From Variovorax sp. S12S4 (GTDB lineage: Bacteria > Pseudomonadota > Gammaproteobacteria > Burkholderiales > Burkholderiaceae_C), in NCBI RefSeq assembly GCF_023195515.1, contig NZ_JALPKR020000002.1, positions 5,309,001 to 5,373,000 of the forward strand: a stretch of DNA of 64,000 nt, in the 5' to 3' direction. Under the pieces are notes generated by a model. It had not been told where the DNA came from, ran no database searches, and was given only the letters and a program-made list of their open reading frames with translations. Each line of letters opens with the position of its first letter. Within the stretch, counting starts at the first letter, position 1. Made by a program: the position numbers and the translations under genes. This document shows, in pieces, positions 51,604-61,000 of this stretch.

Positions 51604-52482
51604 ATGGACGCTACGCTCATCGTGACCCGGTTTCTGTTCGGCGCACTGGCGCTGGTGATGTTCGGGCTCGGGCTTTCGCTCTCGCTGGAAGACTTTCGGC
51701 GGCTTTTCAAGCACCCCAAGGCGGTGACCATTGCGCTCGCGCTGCAGGTCGTCGGCCTGCCGCTGGCCTGCTACGCCATCATCGTCGGCTTCGGCCTCTC
51801 GCCGGTGTTTGCCATCGGGCTCATGCTGCTCGCGGCTTCGCCGGGCGGCATTTCGGCCAACCTGTTCTCGCACCTGTTCGGTGGCAACGTGGCCATGAAC
51901 ATCTCGCTCACGGCGGTGAACACGCTGCTGTCGATCGTCACGTTGCCGCTTATCGCCAACTGGGCCATCGGGCACTTTGCGCAAAGCGGCCAGGTGGTGC
52001 CGCTGCAAACGCGCAAGCTGGTGGAGGTGATCGCCATCGTGCTGGTGCCGGTGGCCATCGGCATGTTCGTGGCCTCGCGCAAGCCCGGCTTCGCGGCGCG
52101 CATGGAAAAGCCGACCAAGATCTTCAGCGCCGTGGTGCTTGCGGTGGTCACGGTGCTGGCCATTGCGAACGAATGGAAGACCATCACGGCCACCTTCGCC
52201 GAAATCGGCCTGCCGGTGCTGCTGTTCAACCTGCTGAGCCTGCTGGCGGGCTATTACCTGAGCCGGGCCGCGGGCCTGGACAAGGCGCTTGCCACCGCCA
52301 TCAGCTACGAGATCGGCATCCACAACTCCACCCTGGCCATCTTCATCGCGGTGAGCGTGCTGGGCAGCTTTCAGCTCGCGCTGCCGGCCGCGATCTATTC
52401 GGTGGTGATGTACATCACCGCCCCGCTGTTCGGCTGGTTGCTGCTGCGCAAGCGGCAACCGGAGGCCGTGCCTGCGCGATGA
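51604..52482 (+). CDS. Bile acid:sodium symporter (SBF) family transporter
   Basis: 292 residues, about nine to ten membrane helices, beginning LIVTRFLFGALALVMFGLGL. Family motifs are LMLLAASPGGISANLFSHLFGGN and EIGIHNSTLAIFI. GAGGAG precedes the ATG. It stands 8 bases before the LysR gene and upstream of tcuAB, where other organisms carry a TcuC transporter of another family. I infer uptake of the organic acid oxidised by TcuAB, with substrate unproven. Confidence 0.9.
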   Translation: MDATLIVTRFLFGALALVMFGLGLSLSLEDFRRLFKHPKAVTIALALQVVGLPLACYAIIVGFGLSPVFAIGLMLLAASPGGISANLFSHLFGGNVAMNISLTAVNTLLSIVTLPLIANWAIGHFAQSGQVVPLQTRKLVEVIAIVLVPVAIGMFVASRKPGFAARMEKPTKIFSAVVLAVVTVLAIANEWKTITATFAEIGLPVLLFNLLSLLAGYYLSRAAGLDKALATAISYEIGIHNSTLAIFIAVSVLGSFQLALPAAIYSVVMYITAPLFGWLLLRKRQPEAVPAR

Positions 52483-52489
52483 TGCGGGC

Positions 52490-53416
52490 ATGGAACTGAG
52501 GCAACTGCGTTACTTCGTCAAGGTCTGCGAACTCCGCAGCATGGGCCGCGCGGCCGTCGAGTTGGGCGTGGTCACGTCGGCGCTGAGCCAGCAGATCAGC
52601 CGGCTCGAGAGCGAGCTTTCGACGCGGCTGCTGCAGCGCAGCTCGACCGGCGTGGTGCCCACCGATGCCGGCCTGGCCTTCTTGCACCAGGCGCAGCTCA
52701 CGCTGCGGCATGCCGACGACGCCGTGCGCGCGGCGCAGCAGGCGCGCCTGTCGGGCCATGTGAGCGTGGGCCTGGCGCCCACCACGGCCACGGTGCTCGG
52801 CGTGCCGCTGATGCGCGCCATGCAGGAGCGCTACCCCGACGTGCGGCTGCACATGGTCGAGGCGCTCTCGGGCCACCTCACCACCATGCTGCATGCGCGC
52901 CAGCTCGACCTGGCCGTGCTGTTCCAGACCGACACGCCGCGGCGCTGGAGCGTGCTGCCGCTGCTGGCTGAAAAGCTGTTCGTCATCGCATCGCCGACGC
53001 TGGACGGGCGCCCCACGGGCACCAAGGTGCGCCTGTCGCAACTGGCCGATGTGCCACTCATCCTGCCCAGCGGCAGCCATGGTCTCCGCGCAACGCTGAT
53101 GGCCGCCTTCGCGCGAGCGCGGATTCAGCCGCGCATCGTCGCCGAGGTGGATGGCTTGGCGCTGTTGATGGACGCGGTGCGCGCAGGCCACGGCGCGACC
53201 ATCCAACCCGGCGCCGCCACGGCCCGGCACGACCGCGACGACCTGCAGCTCACGCAGATCAGCGATGCGCACGTGGGCCGCCGCAACCTGCTCGTCAGCC
53301 TCTCTGACGACGAGCTTTCGCCCGCCGCACTCGCCGCCCGCGTGGTGCTTGCGGACACCGCCCGCGCCCTGGTGCGCGAAGGCCGCTGGACCGGCGCCAG
53401 TCTTCTCGAAAACTGA
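52490..53416 (+). CDS. tcuR: LysR-family regulator, probable TcuR
   Basis: 308 residues. The winged helix-turn-helix lies at the extreme N-terminus (MELRQLRYFVKVCELRSMGR, then VTSALSQQISRLESEL). The effector domain starts at about 90. It belongs to the NAC/CynR-like LysR group by its MELRQLRYFV start. It lies between the transporter and tcuA on the same strand, so control of tcuAB is likely. The name rests on context. Confidence 0.85.
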   Translation: MELRQLRYFVKVCELRSMGRAAVELGVVTSALSQQISRLESELSTRLLQRSSTGVVPTDAGLAFLHQAQLTLRHADDAVRAAQQARLSGHVSVGLAPTTATVLGVPLMRAMQERYPDVRLHMVEALSGHLTTMLHARQLDLAVLFQTDTPRRWSVLPLLAEKLFVIASPTLDGRPTGTKVRLSQLADVPLILPSGSHGLRATLMAAFARARIQPRIVAEVDGLALLMDAVRAGHGATIQPGAATARHDRDDLQLTQISDAHVGRRNLLVSLSDDELSPAALAARVVLADTARALVREGRWTGASLLEN

Positions 53417-53491
53417 ACACCCGTTGCCTCTTTCGGCCTTTCGCGTGAAGGCCCAGCTCCCTAAAGTCTCCTGCATCAAGGAGACCCACGA

Positions 53492-54919
53492 GTGATAGAT
53501 GTTCTGGTTGTCGGCGGCGGCAATGCCGCGCTGTGCGCTGCCCTGATGGCGCGCGAAGCCGGCGCTTCGGTGCTGCTGCTCGAAGCCTCGCCCAAGGAAT
53601 GGCGCGGCGGCAACTCGCAGCACACCCGCAACCTGCGCTGCATGCACGACGCGCCGCAGGACGTGCTGATCGACGCCTACCCTGAAGAGGAGTACTGGCA
53701 AGACCTGCTCAAGGTGACCGGCGGCCTCACCGACGAGCACTTGGCGCGCCTGGTGATTCGCGCCTCTTCCAACTGCCGCGATTGGATGCGCAGCCACGGC
53801 GTGCACTTTCAGCCGCCGCTTTCGGGTGCGTTGCACGTGGCGCGCACCAATGCCTTCTTCATGGGCGGCGGCAAGGCGCTGGTGAACGCCTATTTCCGCA
53901 GCGCCGAAAAGCTGGGCGTGCAGATCCGCTACGACACGCCCGTGGCCTCGGTGGAGCTCGACGGCGGCCGCTTCGTGGCCGTGCACACCGAAGCCGGGGA
54001 ACGCATCGAAGCCAGGAGCTGCGTGCTGGCCGCCGGGGGCTTCGAGTCGAACCGCGAATGGCTGCGCGAAGCCTGGGGCCAGAACGAGCGCGGCGAGTGG
54101 CCGGCCGACAACTTCCTGATCCGTGGCACGCGCTTCAACCAGGGCGTGCTGCTCAAGCACATGATCGAAGCGGGTGCCGACAGCATCGGCGATCCGTCGC
54201 AGGGCCACATGGTGGCCATCGACGCGCGCGCGCCGCTGTACGACGGCGGCATCTGCACGCGCATCGACTGCGTCTCGCTCGGTGTGGTAGTCAACCGCGA
54301 GGCGCAGCGCTTCTACGACGAGGGCGAAGACTTCTGGCCCAAGCGCTATGCGATCTGGGGCCGGCTCGTGGCTCAGCAGCCGGGGCAGATCGCATGGTCG
54401 GTAATCGACCAGAAGGCAGTCGGGCGCTTCATGCCGCCGGTGTTCACCGGCACGCAGGCAAACACGCTCGGCGAACTCGCGCAGAAGATCGGCCTGGACG
54501 AAACCGCGTTCGTTCGCACCGTGCAGGACTACAACGCTGCCTGCCGCATCGGCCGCTTCGACCACACGGCCCTGGACGACTGCCACACCGAAGGCCTCTC
54601 GCCCCCCAAGACGCACTGGGCGCGCCCGCTGGACACCGCCCCCTTCTACGCCTACCCCGTGCGGCCCGGCATCACCTTCACCTATCTCGGCCTGAAGGTG
54701 GACGAGACGGCCGCAGTGCGCTTCGGCGGCCGGCCCAGCCCCAACCTCTTCGTGGCCGGCGAAATGATGGCTGGCAACGTGCTGGGCAAGGGCTACACGG
54801 CCGGCGTGGGCATGAGCATCGGTACGGCCTTCGGGCGCATCGCCGGCACGCAGGCTGCGCGCGCGGCAAAAAACCCGTCGAAGAATTCCCCGGAGGCCGC
54901 CCTTGCAGCAGCTCACTGA
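53492..54919 (+). CDS. tcuA: FAD-dependent tricarballylate dehydrogenase TcuA
   Basis: 475 residues from GTG 53492, with AAGGAGAC upstream. The FAD motif is [21 protein letters not shown] at the start. [13 protein letters not shown] follows, then the succinate-dehydrogenase/fumarate-reductase-type flavoprotein fold with [10 protein letters not shown], and [18 protein letters not shown] near the end. TcuA oxidises tricarballylate to cis-aconitate and passes electrons to TcuB. The last 17 bases overlap tcuB. Confidence 0.92.
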   Translation: MIDVLVVGGGNAALCAALMAREAGASVLLLEASPKEWRGGNSQHTRNLRCMHDAPQDVLIDAYPEEEYWQDLLKVTGGLTDEHLARLVIRASSNCRDWMRSHGVHFQPPLSGALHVARTNAFFMGGGKALVNAYFRSAEKLGVQIRYDTPVASVELDGGRFVAVHTEAGERIEARSCVLAAGGFESNREWLREAWGQNERGEWPADNFLIRGTRFNQGVLLKHMIEAGADSIGDPSQGHMVAIDARAPLYDGGICTRIDCVSLGVVVNREAQRFYDEGEDFWPKRYAIWGRLVAQQPGQIAWSVIDQKAVGRFMPPVFTGTQANTLGELAQKIGLDETAFVRTVQDYNAACRIGRFDHTALDDCHTEGLSPPKTHWARPLDTAPFYAYPVRPGITFTYLGLKVDETAAVRFGGRPSPNLFVAGEMMAGNVLGKGYTAGVGMSIGTAFGRIAGTQAARAAKNPSKNSPEAALAAAH

Positions 54920-56129
54920 CCTCGTCGCGCGTGCCCGTGCGGATGCCGACGGCATAGGCAGCGCCTCGCCGCGCGTGATTCCGATTCGCCCCGCCCTGCC
55001 CCTGACTGCGAGCGAGGGCGAGGTGGCGCGCATCCTGCAGATCTGCAATGCCTGCCGCTATTGCGAAGGCTTTTGCGCCGTGTTTCCCGCAATGACGCGG
55101 CGGCTCGAGTTCGGCAAGGCCGACACGCACTACCTTGCCAACCTGTGCCACAACTGCGGCTCCTGTCTGCATGCTTGCCAATATGCGCCGCCGCACGAGT
55201 TTGCGGTGAACGTGCCGCAAGCCATGGCGCAGGTGCGCATGCAGACGTACCACGACTATGCGTGGCCGCCCGCGATGGGCGCGCTCTACAAGAAGGCCGG
55301 CTTGACCGTTGCGCTCGCACTGGCCGCCGGCCTCGCGCTGTTCCTTGTGTTGGCCGTGGCAATGACGGGATCGCTGCTGCATGAGCCGCTCGCGGGCAAT
55401 TTCTACGCGATCTTTCCGCACAACTTTCTGGCGCTGGTGTTCGGCGCGGTGTTCGGCCTGGTGGTGTTCGCGCTGGGCATGGGCACGCGCCGGTTCTGGC
55501 GCGAGGTGTCGCCGGCACAGGAAGGCGCGCCCGCCGAAGTGGCCGGCGTGCGCGCCGCGGCGAGCGCCGAGGCGGCGCACGACGTGCTGCGCCTCAAGTA
55601 CCTGGACGGCGGCCACGGCCAGGGCTGCAACAACGAGGACGACCGCTTCACGCTCTGGCGCAGGCGCTTTCACCACTTCACCTTCTACGGCTTCATGCTG
55701 TGCTTTGCCTCCACCTGCGTTGCAACGCTGTACCACTACCTGCTCGGGCTGCAAGCGCCCTACGCGCTCACCAGCCTGCCGGTGCTGCTGGGCACTGCCG
55801 GCGGCATCGGCCTGGTGGTCGGCCCGGTCGGGTTGCTGTGGATGAACCTGCGGCGCAATGCCGCGCACGGCGACATTGCGCAGCGGCCGATGGACCGCGG
55901 CTTCATCGCGCTGCTGCTGCTCACCAGCCTGACGGGCCTTGCGCTGCTCGCCTGGCGCGACACCGCCTTCATGGCGCTGCTGCTCGCGGTGCACCTGGGC
56001 GTGGTCATGGCGCTCTTCCTGACGCTGCCCTACGGCAAGTTCGCGCACGGCATCTTCCGCTCGGCGGCGCTGCTGAAGTTCGCGATTGAAAAACGCCTGC
56101 CCAGCCGCTTGCAGCTGGGCGGCGACTGA
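54903..56129 (+). CDS. tcuB: TcuB, iron-sulfur/haem membrane electron carrier for TcuA
   Basis: 408 residues from TTG 54903, overlapping tcuA. The N-terminus has two [4Fe-4S] ferredoxin motifs: [15 protein letters not shown] (about 48-62) and [16 protein letters not shown] (about 82-97). Several membrane helices follow ([20 protein letters not shown] and others) with His residues ([16 protein letters not shown]) suited to haem ligation. It re-oxidises the TcuA flavin and feeds the quinone pool. A strong hairpin 46 bases downstream ends the unit. Confidence 0.93.
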   Translation: MQQLTDLVARARADADGIGSASPRVIPIRPALPLTASEGEVARILQICNACRYCEGFCAVFPAMTRRLEFGKADTHYLANLCHNCGSCLHACQYAPPHEFAVNVPQAMAQVRMQTYHDYAWPPAMGALYKKAGLTVALALAAGLALFLVLAVAMTGSLLHEPLAGNFYAIFPHNFLALVFGAVFGLVVFALGMGTRRFWREVSPAQEGAPAEVAGVRAAASAEAAHDVLRLKYLDGGHGQGCNNEDDRFTLWRRRFHHFTFYGFMLCFASTCVATLYHYLLGLQAPYALTSLPVLLGTAGGIGLVVGPVGLLWMNLRRNAAHGDIAQRPMDRGFIALLLLTSLTGLALLAWRDTAFMALLLAVHLGVVMALFLTLPYGKFAHGIFRSAALLKFAIEKRLPSRLQLGGD

Positions 56130-56175
56130 CCGCCGCGCCGACGAGAACAGGCTTTAAACCACGTGTAACAGCTCA

Positions 56176-56207
56176 AAAGCCCGACCGTTTCCGTGCGGTC
56201 GGGCTTT
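56176..56207 (+). terminator. Terminator after tcuB
   Basis: A perfect 12-bp stem, AAAGCCCGACCG/CGGTCGGGCTTT, with an 8-base loop. The stem itself carries the A and T ends, so it can work in both directions. Confidence 0.85.
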
Positions 56208-56226
56208 GGCGTGAGAATGGCGGGCC

Positions 56227-58518
56227 ATGCACGTTCGAACCCCCGCCATGGCGGCCCTGCTGGGCTTGGCCTGTTTTCTTTCTCCCGTTTCCGCCGTCAC
56301 CCCCGTCTCACAGAGAGCCCCTGCAACCCCTGCAGGGCCTCAAGGCGCGGACGCGCGTATCGATTCGCTCGTCGCCCGCATGACGGTCGAAGAGAAGGTG
56401 GGCCAGCTCAGCCTCTACGGCCCCGCCGACACCAACATTCCCGGCAACCCCCAGGCCGGCCAGCGCAATGCGCAGCAAGAGATCGAGGACGTGCGCGCCG
56501 GCCGGCTCACGGGCCTGTTCAACAACCAGGGGCTGGAGCGCAAGCGCGTGCTGCAAGAGGTGGCCGTGCGCGAATCGCGCCTGGGCATTCCGCTGCTCTA
56601 CGGCGCCGACGTGATCCACGGCTTTCGCACCATCTTCCCCATGCCCCTGGCAGAGGCCGCGAGCTGGGAGCCCGAACTGGCCGAGCGCACCGCGCGCGCC
56701 GCGGCGGTGGAAGCCAGCGCCGACGGCTTTCGCTGGACCTTTGCGCCCATGGTGGACATTGCCCGCGATGCACGCTGGGGCCGCGGCATCGAGGGTGCCG
56801 GCGAAGACGTGTACCTGGCCAACCTGTTCGCGGCGGCACGCGTGCGCGGCTTCCAGGGCAGCGACCTCTCGCGCGGCGATGCATTGCTGGCCACGCCCAA
56901 GCACTTTGCGGCCTATGGTGCGGCCGAGGGCGGGCTTGACTACGCAGCCACCGACATTTCCGAACGCACGCTGCGCCAGGTGTACCTGCCGCCGTTCCGC
57001 GCCGCGCTGGACGCGGGTGCGCTCTCGGTGATGAGCGCCTTCAACGAGATCTCCGGCATCCCGTCGATTGCCAACCCGGCGCTGCTGACGGGCGTGCTGC
57101 GCGACGAGTGGAAGTTCAAGGGCTTCGTGGTTTCGGACTACACCGCCGACGAGGAGCTCATTGCCCACGGCTACGCCGCCAATGGGCGGCAAGCGGCCAA
57201 GCAGTCGTTCCTGGCCGGCACCGATGTCAGCATGCAGAGCGGCTTGTACATGCGCTACCTGCCCGAACTCGTGGCCTCGGGCGAAGTGCCGATGGCCCGG
57301 CTGGACGATGCGGTACGCCGCGTGCTGTGGGTCAAGCAGAAGCTCGGCCTGTTCGACCGGCCCTTTCGCGGGCTCGACGGCCCTCCGGCGCAGGCCCGCC
57401 CCGAAAACCCCGCGCACATTGCGCTGGCGCGCGAGGACGCCCGCCGTTCCATCGTGATGCTGAAGAACGAACGCGCAGTGCTCCCGCTGCCCAAGTCCGG
57501 CAAGAAGATCGCGCTCATCGGCCCCTTCGCCTCCGGCACGCAAGACCTGCTCGGCGCCTGGAGCCTGTTCCCGGGCCAGTCGGCCCCCGTTGGCATTGAA
57601 GACGGCCTGCGTGCCGCACTGCGCGACCCCGCAGCATTGACCGTGGTGCGCGGCTCGGGCATCGAGTCGCCGCTGGCGGGCGGCATCGAAGCCGCGGTGG
57701 CGGCGGCACGCAATGCCGACGTGGTGGTGCTCGCCGTCGGCGAGGGCCAACTCATGTCGGGCGAGGCCCGTTCGCGCACCGACATCGGTCTTCCCCAGGC
57801 TCAGCAAGACTTGGCCGAAGCGGTGGCCGCCACCGGCAAGCCCGTGGTCGTGCTGCTGAGCAACGGCCGTGCAATGGCGTTGCGGGGCGCCGTGCGCAAT
57901 GCGGACGCGATTCTCGTCACCTGGTTTCTTGGCGTGCAAACCGGCTCAGCCATTGCCGACGTGGTGTTCGGCGACTTCAACCCGTCGGGCCGGTTGCCGG
58001 TGAGCTTTCCACAGACGTCGGGACAGGTGCCCTTCTACTATGGGCAGAAGCGCACCGGCCGCCCGTTGCCCGACAACGACCAGGCCATGGCTTTCAAGAC
58101 TCGCTACGTGGACACCACGAACCAGGCGCTCTACCCGTTCGGATACGGCATCGGCTATGCACCGGTGCGCTACGACGGCGTCGAACTCAGCCGCGACCGG
58201 TTGCCGCTTGGCAGCACCCTGCGTGTGCGAGCGACCGTAACCAACACCGGCCAGCGCGAGGCCGAGGAAGTGGTGCAGCTGTACACCGCCGAACGCGCCG
58301 CGAGCGTGACGCGGCCCGTGCGCGAACTCAAGAACTTTCAAAAGGTGCGCATCGAGCCCGGCGCATCGAAGGTCGTCGAGTTCACGCTGGGTGCAGAAGA
58401 CCTGCAGTTCATCGGCCGCGACATGAAGCCGACCGTCGAACCCGGCGAGTTCGACTTATGGGTGGCGCCATCGGCTACCGGCGGCATCCGAAAGAGCTTT
58501 GCGCTGACGCGGGAGTGA
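56227..58518 (+). CDS. bglX: Glycoside hydrolase family 3 beta-glucosidase (BglX-like)
   Basis: 763 residues from ATG 56227, with a signal peptide (MAALLGLACFLSPVSA) implying periplasmic action. Three GH3 regions are present. The N-terminal barrel has LLYGADVIHGFRTIFPMPLA, TPKHFAAYGA, and the nucleophile segment KFKGFVVSDYTADEEL with Asp. The middle alpha/beta sandwich has DARRSIVMLKNERAVLPLP. The fibronectin-III-like C-terminal domain has VVQLYTAERAASVTRPVREL. It releases glucose from beta-glucosides. The promoter must lie in the short space after the tcuB terminator. Confidence 0.95.
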   Translation: MHVRTPAMAALLGLACFLSPVSAVTPVSQRAPATPAGPQGADARIDSLVARMTVEEKVGQLSLYGPADTNIPGNPQAGQRNAQQEIEDVRAGRLTGLFNNQGLERKRVLQEVAVRESRLGIPLLYGADVIHGFRTIFPMPLAEAASWEPELAERTARAAAVEASADGFRWTFAPMVDIARDARWGRGIEGAGEDVYLANLFAAARVRGFQGSDLSRGDALLATPKHFAAYGAAEGGLDYAATDISERTLRQVYLPPFRAALDAGALSVMSAFNEISGIPSIANPALLTGVLRDEWKFKGFVVSDYTADEELIAHGYAANGRQAAKQSFLAGTDVSMQSGLYMRYLPELVASGEVPMARLDDAVRRVLWVKQKLGLFDRPFRGLDGPPAQARPENPAHIALAREDARRSIVMLKNERAVLPLPKSGKKIALIGPFASGTQDLLGAWSLFPGQSAPVGIEDGLRAALRDPAALTVVRGSGIESPLAGGIEAAVAAARNADVVVLAVGEGQLMSGEARSRTDIGLPQAQQDLAEAVAATGKPVVVLLSNGRAMALRGAVRNADAILVTWFLGVQTGSAIADVVFGDFNPSGRLPVSFPQTSGQVPFYYGQKRTGRPLPDNDQAMAFKTRYVDTTNQALYPFGYGIGYAPVRYDGVELSRDRLPLGSTLRVRATVTNTGQREAEEVVQLYTAERAASVTRPVRELKNFQKVRIEPGASKVVEFTLGAEDLQFIGRDMKPTVEPGEFDLWVAPSATGGIRKSFALTRE

Positions 58519-58525
58519 TGCACTC

Positions 58526-58804
58526 ATGACTACACCCGTGCCCATCGAACAGCGGTTGGAACTCGTCTCCGAGACGGACATCGAGACCTACTGGTTCAAG
58601 CCGACCGGCGCTGCTCTCGCAGCACTGGGCAAACGGAACGGACCTGCATGCGCACCGGTGCTTCAGTACAAAGTACTTTCCAGCGACAGCATTGAGCTTG
58701 CCGACAGCGAGCGCGTGATCGCGATCTGGACCCGCATCGAAATCGACGGCGGTGTCCTGCGCGCTGAGTGCAACGGAAAGATCAAGATCTTCCGCATCGG
58801 CTGA
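58526..58804 (+). CDS. Hypothetical small protein
   Basis: 92 residues starting 8 bases after the bglX stop. It contains TDIETYWFKPTGAALAALGK and a C-terminal strand-rich part (ERVIAIWTRIEIDGGVL, then CNGKIKIF). No signal peptide or membrane helix, and no family recognised. Base composition is like the neighbours, and the frame fills the space between bglX and a shared terminator, so it is probably real. Confidence 0.55.
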   Translation: MTTPVPIEQRLELVSETDIETYWFKPTGAALAALGKRNGPACAPVLQYKVLSSDSIELADSERVIAIWTRIEIDGGVLRAECNGKIKIFRIG

Positions 58805-58829
58805 TGGGGCGGATGCTCCCAACGGAAAC

Positions 58830-58847
58830 GGGCCCGAAGGCCCATTT
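58830..58847. terminator. Hairpin between convergent genes
   Basis: GGGCC, loop CGAA, GGCCC, followed by ATTT on the plus strand and GTTT on the minus strand. It lies between the ends of the small hypothetical gene and the secreted protein gene and may serve both. Confidence 0.5.
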
Positions 58848-58865
58848 CATTGGAGAGCGGCGGGC

Positions 58866-59216
58866 TTACAGGCCAGCTTGGCGCGTGAACGACACGCTGG
58901 GCTTCTTGTAGGCTCGCGGCACTTCGTCGCGGTAGAAGGCGCGGCGGTCGAGGCTGGCCAGCGGGTCATGTGCCTTGGCAACAGCTTCGGCCTGGATCAC
59001 CGAGCGGTCGGCGGTCGAGGTAAAGGCTTGTGCGCCGGCGCTGGCGCCTTCGCTGTATTCATTGCCGGCGCGAGCGGCGGCAACGGCTTGCGGCGCAACT
59101 TCGGAGCGCGAAACGCCCGAGTTCACGGTCAGCACGCCTTCATAGGTTTCTGCTTGGACACCGGCAGCAGCCAGGAGCGAGAGAGCAGCGGCAGCGAGGA
59201 TCTTCGAGGCATTCAT
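58866..59216 (-). CDS. Small secreted protein with signal peptide
   Basis: 116 residues from ATG 59216, with AGGAGATTG upstream. The signal peptide MNASKILAAAALSLLAAAGV is cleaved after VQA. The mature chain is Ala-rich, starting ETYEGVLTVNSGVSR, with RAFYRDEVPRAYKKPSVSF near the end. It resembles short uncharacterised periplasmic proteins frequent in Variovorax-type genomes (DUF4148-like). No function can be given. A terminator for the upstream fmdB transcript lies about 55 bases before its start, so it is probably transcribed alone. Confidence 0.7.
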   Translation of the reverse strand: MNASKILAAAALSLLAAAGVQAETYEGVLTVNSGVSRSEVAPQAVAAARAGNEYSEGASAGAQAFTSTADRSVIQAEAVAKAHDPLASLDRRAFYRDEVPRAYKKPSVSFTRQAGL

Positions 59217-59270
59217 TTCAATCTCCTAATGGGTTGGTTGGTGAGATGAAGTTTGATCCCGAACACCCAT

Positions 59271-59301
59271 TAAAAAACGCCGCAAAACGAATCACGGCGT
59301 T
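59271..59301 (-). terminator. Intrinsic terminator downstream of fmdB
   Basis: On the minus strand AACGCCG (59301-59295) pairs with CGGCGTT (59282-59276), and the 3' arm runs into a T tract (six T in all, then A). It closes the urt-fmd transcript. Confidence 0.8.
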
Positions 59302-59375
59302 CACGAGATTGAAACAATCCGGCAGATGCCAAGGCGTCACTGCCTCACCATCCGCTTCGCAGTCTTAGCGCAGGA

Positions 59376-59720
59376 TTAGTGCGAAATCATCCACGGCCGC
59401 TTCGACGGCGCCGACTTCGCACCGTTGGGCGCCGTCACCGTCGCGCTGCGCCGCGACGACCCCGAGCAGCATCCGCAGCCCGCCGGATGCTTGAAGCGCG
59501 CGTAGTCGCGCGAGCTGCCGGGCTCATGCCTTGCACGCTCGTTGGTCTCCATGGCACGGCGCGTACCCGATGCCATCAACGCAAGCCGCGGTGCGGCCGA
59601 GAGCACGCGCGGCGACGCGCATCCGCAATCGGGGCAAGCGGCAGGCTCGTCGCGCTGGCCCGAGGGCCGCAGCGCCTCGAAGCCGCCGCATTGGCCGCAG
59701 GCGTAGTCGTAGGTAGGCAT
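59376..59720 (-). CDS. fmdB: FmdB-family zinc ribbon protein
   Basis: 114 residues from ATG 59720, 7 bases after the fmdA stop. The N-terminal zinc ribbon has CGQCG and CPDCGCA at residues 8-12 and 29-35, with MPTYDYACGQCG as the classic FmdB start. A second Cys cluster (AGCGCCSG) is at about 80. FmdB is a putative regulatory protein encoded beside formamidase. The C-terminal region is basic and disordered-looking. Confidence 0.9.
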   Translation of the reverse strand: MPTYDYACGQCGGFEALRPSGQRDEPAACPDCGCASPRVLSAAPRLALMASGTRRAMETNERARHEPGSSRDYARFKHPAGCGCCSGSSRRSATVTAPNGAKSAPSKRPWMISH

Positions 59721-59727
59721 GGGCGCG

Positions 59728-60960
59728 TCAGACCAGGTCGTGCGAGAGCGGCATGTCGATGCTGCCGTCGATCATCTTCACCGGCCCCGCGGCATTCGGA
59801 TTGATGTCGAAGTCGAAGATCTGCGTGGGCAGCCAGAGCGTGGCGCAAGAGTTGGGCACATCGACCACGCCGCTGATGTGGCCCTGCACGGGTGCCGTGC
59901 CAAGGATCGAATACGCCTGTGCGCCCGAGTAGCCGAATTTCTTCAGGTACTCGATGGCGTTGAGGCAGGCCTGGCGGTAGGCGACGTTCACATCGAGGTA
60001 GTACTGCTTGCCTGCCTCGTCGACGGAGATGCCTTCGAAGATGAGGTAGTCGTTGTACTGCGGCGTGATCACGCTCGGCTTGAAGATCGGGTTCTTGATG
60101 CCGTACTTGGCCATGCCGCCCTTGATGAGGGTGACCTTCATATGCACCCACCCGGCCATTTCGATGGCGCCGCAGAAGGTGATCTCGCCGTCGCCTTGGC
60201 TGAAGTGCAGGTCGCCCACGCTGAGGCCAGCGCCATCGACATACACAGGGAAGAAAACCTTGGAGCCGCGCGAAAGGTCCTTGATGTCGCAGTTGCCGCC
60301 GTGCTCGCGCGGCGGCACGGTGCGCGCACCTTCGGCCGCGGCCTTGGCGCGGGCCTCGCCGGTCATCTTGCCCATGTGGGCAGTGCCTGCGAACGGCGGG
60401 TTGGCAAGGCCGGGCACGCGGTCAGGGTCGGTGGCAATGAGCTTGCCTTCGCGCTCGTTCCACATGTCGAGCATGGGCTTGTCGGGCAGGCAGCCAATCA
60501 GGCCGGGATGGATGAGGCCGGCAAAGTTGACGCCCGGCACATGGCGGGAACTGGTGAACATGCCCTTGAAGTCCCAGATGGATTTCTGCGCTTCGGGAAA
60601 GTGGTCGGTCAAGAAGCCGCCGCCGTTCTTCTTCGAGAAGAAGCCGTTGAATCCCCAGAGGCTGTCCTGCTTGGCACCGATGTCGAGCAGGTCGACCACC
60701 AGCAGGTCGCCGGGCTCGGCGCCCTTCACGCCCACAGGGCCCGAGAGGTAGTGCACGGTGCTCAGGTCGATGTCGCGCACGTCGTCGGCACTGTCGTTGT
60801 TCTTGATGAAGCCACCGGTCCAGTCGAAGGTCTCGAGAATGAAGTCGTCGCCCGGGTTGACCCAGCAGGCCATCGGAATGTCCGGATGCCAGCGGTTGTG
60901 GATCATCTCGTTCTCGGTGGGCGGCTTGGTCAGGTCGACCTTGATCAGCGTGTCCGTCAT
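59728..60960 (-). CDS. fmdA: Formamidase
   Basis: 410 residues, FmdA_AmdA family. Motifs are HNRWHPDIPM near the start, then LSGPVGVKGAEPGDLLVVDLLDIG, HPGLIGCLPD, PPREHGGNCDIKDLSRGS with the conserved Cys-Asp, and VGDLHFSQGDGEITFCGAIE. It hydrolyses formamide to formate and ammonia in the cytoplasm. It is followed by fmdB and preceded by the urt ATPase gene at 40 bases, so uptake and hydrolysis are encoded together. Confidence 0.96.
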   Translation of the reverse strand: MTDTLIKVDLTKPPTENEMIHNRWHPDIPMACWVNPGDDFILETFDWTGGFIKNNDSADDVRDIDLSTVHYLSGPVGVKGAEPGDLLVVDLLDIGAKQDSLWGFNGFFSKKNGGGFLTDHFPEAQKSIWDFKGMFTSSRHVPGVNFAGLIHPGLIGCLPDKPMLDMWNEREGKLIATDPDRVPGLANPPFAGTAHMGKMTGEARAKAAAEGARTVPPREHGGNCDIKDLSRGSKVFFPVYVDGAGLSVGDLHFSQGDGEITFCGAIEMAGWVHMKVTLIKGGMAKYGIKNPIFKPSVITPQYNDYLIFEGISVDEAGKQYYLDVNVAYRQACLNAIEYLKKFGYSGAQAYSILGTAPVQGHISGVVDVPNSCATLWLPTQIFDFDINPNAAGPVKMIDGSIDMPLSHDLV

Positions 60961-61000
60961 TTGCAGTGGCTCCTGGTTGGGTTGTGGTTAAACGAAAAGG

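Noticed and set aside
56308..57939. Minus-strand frame of over 500 codons opposite bglX
   Set aside because: Shadow of the GH3 gene; no signal peptide or motif.
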